Source: SVMC01 sp045601345
GTDB lineage: Bacteria; Bacillota; Clostridia; Oscillospirales; Oscillospiraceae
DNA length: 12,336 bases
Direction of reading: 5' to 3'
Assembly: GCA_045601345.1 (NCBI GenBank)
Contig: JAZRZL010000081.1
Span: 1-12,336, forward strand
In this document: positions 5,602 through 12,336 of the stretch, in pieces
Layout of the letters: every line of letters starts with the position of its first letter
Position numbering within the stretch: position 1 is the first letter of the stretch
The notes under the pieces: model-generated
The model's input: only the letters and a program-made list of their open reading frames with translations
What the model was told of the DNA's origin: nothing
Databases searched by the model: none
Made by a program: the position numbers and the translations under genes

Positions 5602-6884
5602 AAAAAATCTGCTGTTTGTGCCTGTGTCTGGCTTTACTTCTCTCCGCTTGTGGAAAAAATGCTGCCCAGCTGCCGCAAATGGAGGTCACACTATACTACT
5701 GCCATTCCGAAAGCGACCAGATAGAACAGTTTTGCAGCGAAATCATGGCAGCGGAGGTTCGTCAGGTACACTTGAAGCCGGACGATGTGGCAGGACTTCT
5801 GGAAGAATATTTCAAAGGTCCCTCTGAAGGCTCTGGGCTGGAAACCGTGGTTCCTCCCGGCACAGCATTGCTGAAATGGTCGGCCGATGACACTGCGGTT
5901 TTCCTTGGCCTTAACGATGTCATGCGCGATATGACCGCCATCCGGCTTCGTACCGCTGCCGCCTGTATTGCCAGAACGGTTGGCACATTTCTTCATGTCA
6001 ATACCGTGCGCTTTCGTTTCGGTGAAAATGCTTTGTCAGATGGGGAAAATGAGCTGCTCATCGAACTTGATAAGCTGGTTTTAGAGGATTATGCCGTAAA
6101 TATAACCGGGCTGCCGGTCAAGCTTTACTTTTCTGATTCCAGCGGACAGTATTTGCTGGAGGAAGAGCACAACATTACAGCGAATGATTTCTCCGAGGCA
6201 GTAAGCCAAATCATTGCGCTGTTGTGTAACAACTCCGCAATTGGCAAGGGGCGCTCCGCTCTGCCGGAGGGTACGCATTTTTTGGATGCGGAATTCAATG
6301 AGGTCAGTAAGGTCTGTGCGGTCAATCTATCCCCGGAATTTTTGGATAACCGCTCTGGCAACGAGATTCAGGATCGCCTGAGTTTGTTTGCTATCGTTAA
6401 TTCTCTGACCCAACTGGACGATGTGGACACCGTGCGAATTCAGATTGAGGGCAAACGCATTTCCCCGGAGATCTGGCCGGATGCAGCACGGGCACTGGAA
6501 TATGATGAGCGTGTGCTCCACAAAGATGGCAGCTCCCGGCACTATTACGATGCAATGCTCTACGTTTATGGGGAGGGCGCGGCTGTGCCGGTTTCCTTCC
6601 CTGTACAGCTTCCCAAGCTGAGCAAGGACAAGGTACAGAGCATTTTGTATGCACTGACCTGCTTCCGCTCGAAAAATGGCTACTCCAGTCCACTGTATGG
6701 AGAGGAAATGCCCGAATATGTTCTGGAAGCGGGTGTTGTCACGGTCACGCTGCCGCCATCCCTGCTGGAAAAACATACGGATGACAGAAAGCAGCTTCTG
6801 CGCTGTATGCAGGATTCCCTTGAAGCACTCCCCCGAATTCGTGAGGTGCGCTTCGTCTCCAACGGTAAATCTATTTCTTCTTAA
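5598..6884 (+). CDS. Lipoprotein with tandem GerMN-like domains
   Basis: The 428-residue product starts with a lipoprotein signal peptide; the lipobox L-S-A-C is at 15-18 and C18 would be lipidated. Two GerMN-type units are visible at about 29-143 and 174-287, each with a Y-F/L-L helix and a P-x-G-T strand; P-P-G-T is at 86-89 and P-E-G-T at 223-226. A third unit at about 318-426 keeps the last part: V-T-V-T-L-P-P-S-L-L lines up with V-C-A-V-N-L-S-P-E-F-L of unit two, and both end in a V-R-x-x-x-x-G-K segment. GerMN domains occur in spore protein GerM and in LpqB, the lipoprotein partner of MtrAB. By position it may modulate the kinase or be controlled by the system. It overlaps the kinase gene by 4 nt and is the last gene before the 6890 hairpin. 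Confidence 0.85.
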   Translation: MKKICCLCLCLALLLSACGKNAAQLPQMEVTLYYCHSESDQIEQFCSEIMAAEVRQVHLKPDDVAGLLEEYFKGPSEGSGLETVVPPGTALLKWSADDTAVFLGLNDVMRDMTAIRLRTAAACIARTVGTFLHVNTVRFRFGENALSDGENELLIELDKLVLEDYAVNITGLPVKLYFSDSSGQYLLEEEHNITANDFSEAVSQIIALLCNNSAIGKGRSALPEGTHFLDAEFNEVSKVCAVNLSPEFLDNRSGNEIQDRLSLFAIVNSLTQLDDVDTVRIQIEGKRISPEIWPDAARALEYDERVLHKDGSSRHYYDAMLYVYGEGAAVPVSFPVQLPKLSKDKVQSILYALTCFRSKNGYSSPLYGEEMPEYVLEAGVVTVTLPPSLLEKHTDDRKQLLRCMQDSLEALPRIREVRFVSNGKSISS

Positions 6885-6889
6885 AGCTA

Positions 6890-6926
6890 GGGGCGGTTCT
6901 GTGTGCTTAGCGCACAGAACCGCCCC
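6890..6926. terminator. Strong GC-rich hairpin, terminator between convergent operons
   Basis: The arms 6890-6903 and 6913-6926 pair perfectly over 14 bp, and the stem extends inward (one G-U pair) to a three-base loop. It begins 5 bases after the GerMN lipoprotein stop and lies 17 bases beyond the stop of the minus-strand GntR gene. The T run after it is short (GGTTT), so it may act on both strands with moderate strength. Confidence 0.8.
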
Positions 6927-6943
6927 CTGGTTTGCCGTCACAG

Positions 6944-7612
6944 TTACAAAAGGAAATCATAGTGGGCATAAACCGCTTCGGCAGCCTTCTCCGGCCGGCC
7001 GTCAATCACAGACTGGTAGATCTGCGCATGAGTCTGCACGATCTCATCCCAATTTCCGGCATAGTAGAATTCATCGTCACCCTGACGGCCTACAGAATTG
7101 TAGCCTGTGAATTGCGAAAGCGCCTGGTGCAGACGGATGGCCAGCTTATCGCATGAAGCGGAAATCAGGATATCATGGAACTGAATATCCGCCTTTCTGT
7201 CACCGTGAGGCGAGGCCATCATCCGCATTAGGCTGAGATAGAGGTTGCTCTTCTGGGTTTCCGTAATATTTCTGCAAATTGCAGCCAGACTTTGCAGCTC
7301 AATGCTGCGGCGCATACGGATCACCTCGGTATAGTCCAGCTGATTCAATAGGAGCATCATAGAAAAGACATCGGTAAAGCCGCGGCTCACGTCATGGCTG
7401 ATACGGAAGCTGCCATCGGCATCCGGGGTCAGAAGGCCGAACATTTCCAGAAGGTGCATTGCCTCACGAAGAGAGGGTACACTAAAGCTTAGTTGGTCGG
7501 CCAGCTCCTGCTCAGAAGGAAGCTTGCTTCCATCCTTCAGCTTGCCGCTGCGCAGACCGTCTTTCAGATAGGTCAAAAGCGCCTGATAATGGCGTTCGGT
7601 AAACTGATTCAT
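6944..7612 (-). CDS. GntR-family transcriptional regulator, FCD (FadR) subfamily
   Basis: This is a 222-residue regulator. The N-terminal winged helix-turn-helix (about 5-72) has the hallmark L-P-S-E-Q-E-L-A at 31-38 and S-L-R-E-A-M with L-L-E-M-F-G-L-L following. The C-terminal all-helical FCD ligand domain (about 90-220) starts with R-M-R-R-S-I-E and has residues placed like the family metal site: D142 and H146 in D-I-Q-F-H, H195 and H217. FCD regulators usually bind small carboxylates or related metabolites and repress nearby catabolic genes. No such catabolic gene lies next to it; it sits 15 nt downstream of gltX on the same strand, with its own GGAGATCGT ribosome binding site, and is probably co-transcribed. 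Ligand and targets cannot be told from the sequence. Confidence 0.9.
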   Translation of the reverse strand: MNQFTERHYQALLTYLKDGLRSGKLKDGSKLPSEQELADQLSFSVPSLREAMHLLEMFGLLTPDADGSFRISHDVSRGFTDVFSMMLLLNQLDYTEVIRMRRSIELQSLAAICRNITETQKSNLYLSLMRMMASPHGDRKADIQFHDILISASCDKLAIRLHQALSQFTGYNSVGRQGDDEFYYAGNWDEIVQTHAQIYQSVIDGRPEKAAEAVYAHYDFLL

Positions 7613-7627
7613 ACGATCTCCATGACT

Positions 7628-9106
7628 TCAGCTCAGAAGGGCAATACCCTTGCGGATACGCGCAAGGGATTCTTCTTTTCCCAAAATGGCGCAAAGCTCG
7701 GTCGCACCGCCGGGAGTGGACTGGAGGCCGGATACGGCCACGCGCAGCGGCCAGAGCACCACAGAATTTTTTACACCTTTTTCAGCGGCCAGCGCACTGA
7801 GCGTGTCATAGAGGGCAGCATTCGACCAATCTTCCTGCGCTTCCAAAACAGGCAGGATGGCCTGAAGGGAAGAAAGGCTATTTTCAGAATTGGTCTTAGA
7901 TTTCTTGTGGGTATAGAGCGCAATATCATATTCGGGAAGGGTCTGGAGGAAGGTGATCTTTTCAGGAATCTCGGAGAGGACTTCACAACGGGGCTGGATC
8001 AGTGCAGCAACAGCGTGCAGATCAATGGCAGGATTCTGAATGGCTTCGCGCAGATACGGTGCTGCCTTTTCATAGAAGGCCTCTGGCTCCATTTTCTTGA
8101 TATATTCGCCGTTCATCCAGCGCAGCTTGACGATGTCGAAGACGGCGGGAGACTTGGAAATGCCGCCAATATCAAAGACCTCTGCCAGCTCGGAGAGGGT
8201 GAAGAATTCCTGCTCGGCTTTTTCTCCTCTGGGAGACCAGCCCAGAAGGGCAACATAATTGAGCACCGCTTCGGTCAGGAAGCCCTGTGCAATCAAATCC
8301 TCATAGCTGGGATCGCCGTGGCGCTTGGACATTTTGTGCTGGGCATCGCGCATAACCGGGCTGCAATGGACATAGGTGGGAATCTCCCAGCCGAAGGCCT
8401 GATACAGCAGATTATACTTGGGCGCGGAGGAGAGATATTCGCTGCCGCGCACAACATGGGTAATGCCCATGAGATGGTCATCGACCACGTTAGCAAAGTT
8501 ATAGGTGGGCAGACCGTCGGATTTCAGTAGCACCTGATCCTCCAGCTCGCTGTTTTCCACCGTGATATCTCCGAAGGAGGCATCGTGGAAGGTGGTAGAG
8601 CCTTCCTGTGGGATGCGCTGGCGGATAACACAGCTCTCTCCAGCGGCGATTCTGCGCTCGATTTCCTCAGGTGTAAGACTGGGGCAGGCGCAGACGTGCT
8701 TTTTGATTTCCTTGCCCGCTTCCTCCGGCTCCTCCTCTTTCTGGCAGAAGCAGTAGTAAGCACCGCCGCGTTCAACCAAAAGGCGGGCATATTTTCCAAA
8801 CAGGCCACGGCGCTCAGACTGGATATAGGGTGCTACAGGGCCGCCAACATCGGGACCTTCGTCATGGGTCAGGCCGCATTCGGCCAAGGTCTTATAAATC
8901 ACATCTACAGCGCCCTCGACAAGACGGCCCTGATCGGTATCCTCAATACGCAGAACAAAGTCACCGTCCTGCCCCTTTGCAATCAGCCAGGTATAAAGCG
9001 CCGTGCGGAGATTGCCTACGTGCATATAGCCGGTGGGACTGGGGGCAAATCGGGTACGCACTCTTCCGTGGGGAATCCGCGCTTCCATTTCTTCAAAAAA
9101 GTCCAT
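7628..9106 (-). CDS. gltX: Glutamate--tRNA ligase
   Basis: This charges tRNA-Glu, and in many Firmicutes also tRNA-Gln before amidation by GatCAB; whether it is non-discriminating here is not visible. The 492-residue length is typical. The class I signatures are present: the HIGH-type H-V-G-N at 29-32 after R-F-A-P-S-P-T-G, and K-M-S-K-R at 258-262. A zinc-type site is suggested by C119-x-C121 and C139-x-C141. The Rossmann catalytic domain is followed by the alpha-helical anticodon-binding region. The start has GGAGG about 8 bases upstream and a promoter at 9137-9166. It is divergent from trpS and is followed by the GntR/FCD regulator after 15 nt. There is no T-box-like leader, because the promoter lies too close to the start. 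Confidence 0.97.
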   Translation of the reverse strand: MDFFEEMEARIPHGRVRTRFAPSPTGYMHVGNLRTALYTWLIAKGQDGDFVLRIEDTDQGRLVEGAVDVIYKTLAECGLTHDEGPDVGGPVAPYIQSERRGLFGKYARLLVERGGAYYCFCQKEEEPEEAGKEIKKHVCACPSLTPEEIERRIAAGESCVIRQRIPQEGSTTFHDASFGDITVENSELEDQVLLKSDGLPTYNFANVVDDHLMGITHVVRGSEYLSSAPKYNLLYQAFGWEIPTYVHCSPVMRDAQHKMSKRHGDPSYEDLIAQGFLTEAVLNYVALLGWSPRGEKAEQEFFTLSELAEVFDIGGISKSPAVFDIVKLRWMNGEYIKKMEPEAFYEKAAPYLREAIQNPAIDLHAVAALIQPRCEVLSEIPEKITFLQTLPEYDIALYTHKKSKTNSENSLSSLQAILPVLEAQEDWSNAALYDTLSALAAEKGVKNSVVLWPLRVAVSGLQSTPGGATELCAILGKEESLARIRKGIALLS

Positions 9107-9136
9107 AGGATCATCCTCCCATATTTTTTCCAGAAT

Positions 9137-9166
9137 ATTTTACATTTATTTGTCCTGTATTGTCAA
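9137..9166 (-). promoter_or_regulatory. Sigma-A promoter for gltX
   Basis: On the minus strand TTGACA (9166-9161) is a perfect -35 and TAAAAT (9142-9137) a good -10, with an 18-bp spacer. The predicted start near 9130 leaves a leader of about 25 nt. Its -35 is only 7 bp from the -35 of the trpS promoter on the other strand. Confidence 0.7.
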
Positions 9167-9173
9167 TGGTCAG

Positions 9174-9202
9174 TTGCCATTTTTCAAGAAATGTGGTATG
9201 AT
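9174..9202 (+). promoter_or_regulatory. Sigma-A promoter for trpS (extended -10)
   Basis: TTGCCA (9174-9179) and TATGAT (9197-9202) are 17 bp apart, and TGTGG precedes the -10, giving an extended -10-like context. The predicted start near 9209 gives a leader of about 30 nt, with AGAGGTG (9229-9235) as the ribosome binding site 5 bases from the ATG. Confidence 0.7.
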
Positions 9203-9240
9203 ACCCGGGATTAAGAAACCATTCCCGGAGAGGTGCTATT

Positions 9241-10233
9241 ATGAGTGACAAAAAAAGAATTTTCAGTGGCATTCAGCCCAGCGGCGATCTGACGCTCGGC
9301 TCCTATATGGGCGCAATCAAGAATTGGGTTGCCCTTCAGGAGGAATACGAATGTGTCTACTGTATCGTGGATATGCACGCCATTACGGTTCGTCAGGTAC
9401 CCGCTGATCTGCGCCGCCGTTCTCTGGAGCAGCTGTCCCAGTATATTGCCTGCGGCCTCGACCCGCAAAAAAATGTCCTCTTTATCCAGAGCCACGTACA
9501 CCAGCACGCAGAGCTGGCTTGGGTGCTGGGTTGCTTTACCCAGTTCGGTGAGCTATCCCGCATGACCCAGTTCAAGGATAAGTCCAAAAAACACGCCGAC
9601 AATATTACCTCCGGCCTGTTTACCTATCCTGTCCTGATGGCCGCCGACATTCTGCTGTATCAGGCAGACCTTGTCCCCGTCGGTCAGGATCAGAAGCAGC
9701 ACGTGGAGCTGTGCCGCGATATTGCCAACCGCTTCAACGGCCAGTTCTCCGATACCTTTACCCTGCCCGAACCCTTCATTCCCAAGATGGGCACCCGCAT
9801 TATGAGCCTCGGTGATCCGACGAGCAAGATGTCCAAATCCGATCCCGATGGCTGTGTCTTCCTCATGGACAAGCCCGAGGATATTATGCGCAAATTTAAG
9901 CGTGCCGTCACCGACTGCGAAGCTGCCGTCAAGTTCGATAAGGACAATAAGCCCGGTATCTCCAACCTGCTGGCCATTTACTGCACCGCCACCGGCAAGA
10001 CCATTGAGGAGGCAGAAGCTGAATTCGAGGGGCAGGGCTACGGCATCTTCAAGCCCGCTGTCGGTGAAGCCGTTGTGGAGCTGCTTCGCCCGGTACGTGA
10101 GGAAGCCACCCGACTCATGGGCGATAAGGCCTATTTGGAGAGCATCTACAAGGAAGGCGCGGAACGAGCTGCATGGATGGCAGAGAAGACCCTGCGCAAG
10201 GTATACAAAAAGGTTGGGTTTGTTGCCCGCTGA
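9241..10233 (+). CDS. trpS: Tryptophan--tRNA ligase
   Basis: This class Ic synthetase of 330 residues has the usual bacterial length. Family marks are F-S-G-I-Q-P-S-G at 8-15, the HIGH-equivalent T-L-G-S-Y-M-G-A at 18-25, D-I-L-L-Y-Q-A-D with V-P-V-G-x-D-Q at 136-151, and K-M-S-K-S at 196-200. It acts in the cytoplasm, charging tRNA-Trp. Firmicute trpS genes are often under a T-box riboswitch, but here the promoter is about 40 bp from the ATG and leaves no room for one. It is divergent from gltX and is followed by the TagO/WecA-type gene after only 17 nt, so the three plus-strand genes probably form one transcript. Confidence 0.97.
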   Translation: MSDKKRIFSGIQPSGDLTLGSYMGAIKNWVALQEEYECVYCIVDMHAITVRQVPADLRRRSLEQLSQYIACGLDPQKNVLFIQSHVHQHAELAWVLGCFTQFGELSRMTQFKDKSKKHADNITSGLFTYPVLMAADILLYQADLVPVGQDQKQHVELCRDIANRFNGQFSDTFTLPEPFIPKMGTRIMSLGDPTSKMSKSDPDGCVFLMDKPEDIMRKFKRAVTDCEAAVKFDKDNKPGISNLLAIYCTATGKTIEEAEAEFEGQGYGIFKPAVGEAVVELLRPVREEATRLMGDKAYLESIYKEGAERAAWMAEKTLRKVYKKVGFVAR

Positions 10234-10250
10234 GAAAGGACCGTGTTGCA

Positions 10251-11330
10251 ATGACTTCTCAATTACACTTTGTCCTTTGGATTGTACTTGCCGTTGTTGT
10301 AGCGGCAGTGCTGTCCTTTGCCGCCACACCTTTGGTGAAAAAGTTGGCTGTCCTTGTGGGTGCCATGGATGTGCCCAAGGATGAACGACGGATGCATAAG
10401 GTTCCCATTCCCCGCTTGGGTGGTTTGGCAATTTTCATTGCCTTTGTTGTCAGTGTGCTGCTGTTTGCCGAAATCGACCGCCAGCTCATGGGCATTTTGA
10501 TTGGTGCGCTTATCATTGTCATTCTGGGTGTTTTGGATGATATTTATGCGCTCAAGGCACTTCCCAAGTTTATCGTGCAAATTCTGGCCGCTGTTGTGGT
10601 GGTCAGCTTCGGCTGCCGTATTCAGTTTATCTCTAACCCCGTGCTGACCAGCAGCGCTACATATCTGCGTCTGCCCAGTATTCTTTCCGTGATTGTTACC
10701 GTTCTCTGGATCGTAGGCATCACCAATGCGGTGAATTTCATTGACGGTCTGGACGGTCTGGCTGTGGGTGTATCCGGCATTTCTGCCGCAACCATGCTCG
10801 TGGTCGCTATTTTGGTGGCAGAGCAAAATGTTGCTGTGATTATGGCAGCTCTGTTCGGTGCCTGTCTGGGCTTTATCCCCTATAATTTCAACCCCGCAAA
10901 AATTTTTATGGGCGATACCGGCTCCACCTTCCTCGGCTTTATTCTCGCCACCATGTCCATTCAGGGACTGTTTAAGCTCTATGCCATTATTTCCTTTGCC
11001 GTTCCCTTCCTGATCCTTGGCATCCCGATTTTCGATATCTGCTTTGCCATCATCCGCCGCGTGGCGAAGGGGCAGAACCCTATGGCGGCTGATCGCGGCC
11101 ATGTCCACCACCGGCTCATCGACATGGGCTTCAATCAGAAGCAGGCTGTCATGATTACCTATCTGCTGACTGCCCTTCTGGGTCTGGCAGCCGTGGTGCT
11201 CACCAGCTCCGGCGCAGGTCGTGCGCTGATCCTGCTCGGCTCCATCATCATCGTGGGCGGCATTGGCTTCTGGAAAATTTTCAATGGCCGTCCCCAAAAA
11301 GAGGAAGAAACCGAAAATGAAAAACATTAA
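10251..11330 (+). CDS. tagO: Undecaprenyl-phosphate GlcNAc-1-phosphate transferase (TagO/WecA/MraY family)
   Basis: This is a 359-residue multi-pass membrane enzyme (about ten or eleven hydrophobic segments) that moves a sugar-1-phosphate, probably GlcNAc-1-P, from UDP-sugar to undecaprenyl phosphate. That is the first step of wall teichoic acid or secondary wall polymer synthesis. Visible family motifs are D-E-R-R-M-H-K-x-P-I-P-R-L-G-G at 44-58, the D96-D97 pair, N-F-I-D-G-L-D-G at 162-169, M-G-D-T-G-S at 220-225 and H-V-H-H-R-L at 284-289. The H-x-H-H-R motif favours the WecA/TagO branch over MraY. I chose ATG 10251 because it gives a clean membrane N-terminus; an upstream in-frame start would lie inside trpS. 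AAAGGA lies about 10 bases upstream. It overlaps the epimerase gene by 14 nt, and the partner gene supports the call. Confidence 0.93.
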   Translation: MTSQLHFVLWIVLAVVVAAVLSFAATPLVKKLAVLVGAMDVPKDERRMHKVPIPRLGGLAIFIAFVVSVLLFAEIDRQLMGILIGALIIVILGVLDDIYALKALPKFIVQILAAVVVVSFGCRIQFISNPVLTSSATYLRLPSILSVIVTVLWIVGITNAVNFIDGLDGLAVGVSGISAATMLVVAILVAEQNVAVIMAALFGACLGFIPYNFNPAKIFMGDTGSTFLGFILATMSIQGLFKLYAIISFAVPFLILGIPIFDICFAIIRRVAKGQNPMAADRGHVHHRLIDMGFNQKQAVMITYLLTALLGLAAVVLTSSGAGRALILLGSIIIVGGIGFWKIFNGRPQKEEETENEKH

Positions 11331-12336
11331 AGTTATGTCCGTCTTCGGCACCCGCCCGGAGGCCATCAAAATGGCACCCCTTGTCAAGGCGCTTGCTGCG
11401 CGTCCCGGCATTGAGAGTATCTGCTGCCTCACCGGGCAGCACCGCGAAATGCTGGACAGCGTGATGGAGGCGTTTGACCTCAAGGCGCAGTACGACCTCA
11501 ATATCATGCAGAAGCAGCAGACCCTGACCTCCATCACCACCCGTGCCATTCTCGGCATGGAGAAGGTAATTGATGAGGCAAAGCCCGATCTGATTCTGGT
11601 GCACGGTGATACCTCCACCACCTTTGCAGGTGCTCTGGCTGCATTCTATCACCGCGTTCCCGTGGGTCATGTGGAAGCCGGTCTTCGCACCTACGACAAA
11701 TACTCTCCCTTCCCTGAGGAGATGAACCGCACCCTCACGGGAGATATTGCGGAGCTTCACTTCTCTCCCACCCGCGCCAATGCAGAGAATCTGCGGCGTG
11801 AGGCCATCCGCGGTGAGATTTTTATCACTGGCAATACCGTCATTGACGCAATGAAGACCACCGTGCAGCCGGATTTCCAATTTTCCGACCCGAAGCTGAA
11901 TGCCTTGGACTTTGAAAACAGCCGCGTGATTGCCGTCACCTGCCACCGCAGAGAGAACTACGGCGAGCCGATGGAGAATATCATGCGTGCCATCCGCACA
12001 ATCGCGGAAACCCACCCGGATACGCAGGTAGTGTATCCTGTCCATTTAAGCCCCGTTGTCCGGGAATGTGCGGCAAAGTATCTTTCCGGCCATCCCCGCA
12101 TTCACCTGATCGACCCCATTGATGTCCAGCAGATGCACAACCTGATGGCGCGCTGCGATCTGGTGCTGACGGATTCCGGCGGATTGCAGGAGGAAGCGCC
12201 CGCGCTGGGCAAGCCCGTACTGGTGCTGCGCAAGGAGACAGAGCGCCCCGAGGCGGTCACGGCGGGTACCGTGGCGCTGGCGGGCGTGGACGAGGAGACG
12301 GTGTACCGCATGGCGCATCGGCTCCTGACCGGCGAG
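11317..12336 (+). CDS. mnaA: UDP-N-acetylglucosamine 2-epimerase (non-hydrolysing), 3' end outside window
   Basis: The frame is open from ATG 11317 to the window edge, giving 340 residues; the family is usually about 370-390, so only the C-terminal tail is missing. It interconverts UDP-GlcNAc and UDP-ManNAc in the cytoplasm, feeding wall-polymer linkage units or ManNAc-containing polymers. Family marks are F-G-T-R-P-E-A-I-K at 10-18, H-G-D-T-S-T-T at 96-102, H-V-E-A-G-L-R-T at 118-125, P-F-P-E-E-M-N-R at 131-138, H-R-R-E-N at 210-214, and D-S-G-G-L-Q-E-E at 286-293. The start lies within the end of the TagO gene, with GAGGA about 10 bases upstream. Together with the transferase it makes the first committed steps of a GlcNAc/ManNAc wall polymer. 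wecB is the enterobacterial name for the same family. Confidence 0.95.
   Translation, partial: MKNIKVMSVFGTRPEAIKMAPLVKALAARPGIESICCLTGQHREMLDSVMEAFDLKAQYDLNIMQKQQTLTSITTRAILGMEKVIDEAKPDLILVHGDTSTTFAGALAAFYHRVPVGHVEAGLRTYDKYSPFPEEMNRTLTGDIAELHFSPTRANAENLRREAIRGEIFITGNTVIDAMKTTVQPDFQFSDPKLNALDFENSRVIAVTCHRRENYGEPMENIMRAIRTIAETHPDTQVVYPVHLSPVVRECAAKYLSGHPRIHLIDPIDVQQMHNLMARCDLVLTDSGGLQEEAPALGKPVLVLRKETERPEAVTAGTVALAGVDEETVYRMAHRLLTGE

Noticed and set aside
7493..8530. Open frame opposite gltX and the GntR gene (345 residues)
   Set aside because: It is antisense to two well-supported genes and shows no recognisable domain or start signal.
9204..9228. 6-bp inverted repeat before trpS as an attenuator
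   Set aside because: The stem is short and its left arm starts before the predicted transcription start, so it would not form fully in the RNA.
9107..9240. T-box riboswitch for trpS or gltX
   Set aside because: Predicted promoters leave leaders of about 25-30 nt and no T-box core or specifier hairpin is seen.
10263..11621. Long open frame opposite the tagO and epimerase genes (452 residues)
   Set aside because: The composition is His/Gln/Asn rich as expected for an antisense shadow, and both sense-strand genes carry complete family motifs.

Overview
The window looks like a chromosomal piece of a low-GC-phylum Gram-positive anaerobe, most likely a gut Clostridia of the Oscillospiraceae/Ruminococcaceae type. 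The reasons are a surface protein with SLH repeats and Cys-pair repeats, an OmpR-type two-component system with a GerMN lipoprotein, consensus sigma-A promoters, purine-rich ribosome binding sites, and a palindromic interspersed element of a kind I recall from such genomes. The genus cannot be fixed from sequence alone. No phage, CRISPR, rRNA or tRNA genes are seen.

Layout. (1) 1-788 (+): the 3' end of an SLH-domain surface protein. It converges on a minus-strand pair, dacF (D-Ala-D-Ala carboxypeptidase, 2787-1420) and a family-4 uracil-DNA glycosylase (1423-848), which overlap by ATGA. A 15-bp inverted repeat at 796-837 separates the convergent genes. (2) 2788-3138: a divergent intergenic region holding a ~218-bp MITE-like element (about 2856-3073). 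It has 18-bp imperfect terminal inverted repeats, internal hairpins and a flanking 10-11 bp direct repeat. A near-consensus dacF promoter lies on its far side, so the element sits in the dacF 5' leader. (3) 3139-6884 (+): a tightly overlapped four-gene operon of a short ComEA-like helix-hairpin-helix membrane protein, an OmpR/PhoB response regulator, a HAMP histidine kinase and a lipoprotein with three GerMN-like units. It ends in a strong hairpin at 6890-6926. (4) 9106-6944 (-): gltX (glutamyl-tRNA synthetase) followed after 15 nt by a GntR/FCD regulator. (5) 9241-12336 (+): trpS, then a TagO/WecA-type undecaprenyl-phosphate sugar-1-phosphate transferase and a UDP-GlcNAc 2-epimerase, the last cut by the window edge. 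gltX and trpS are divergent, with promoters back to back.

How the genes fit together. Much of the window concerns the cell envelope: the SLH protein (cell-wall anchoring), DacF (peptidoglycan trimming), the two-component system with an extracytoplasmic GerMN lipoprotein, and TagO plus 2-epimerase (first steps of a wall polymer with a GlcNAc/ManNAc linkage). The rest is housekeeping: DNA repair and two aminoacyl-tRNA synthetases. The least ordinary parts are the ComEA-like/response regulator/kinase/GerMN operon, which resembles the actinobacterial MtrA-MtrB-LpqB arrangement, and the MITE between the dacF promoter and its gene.
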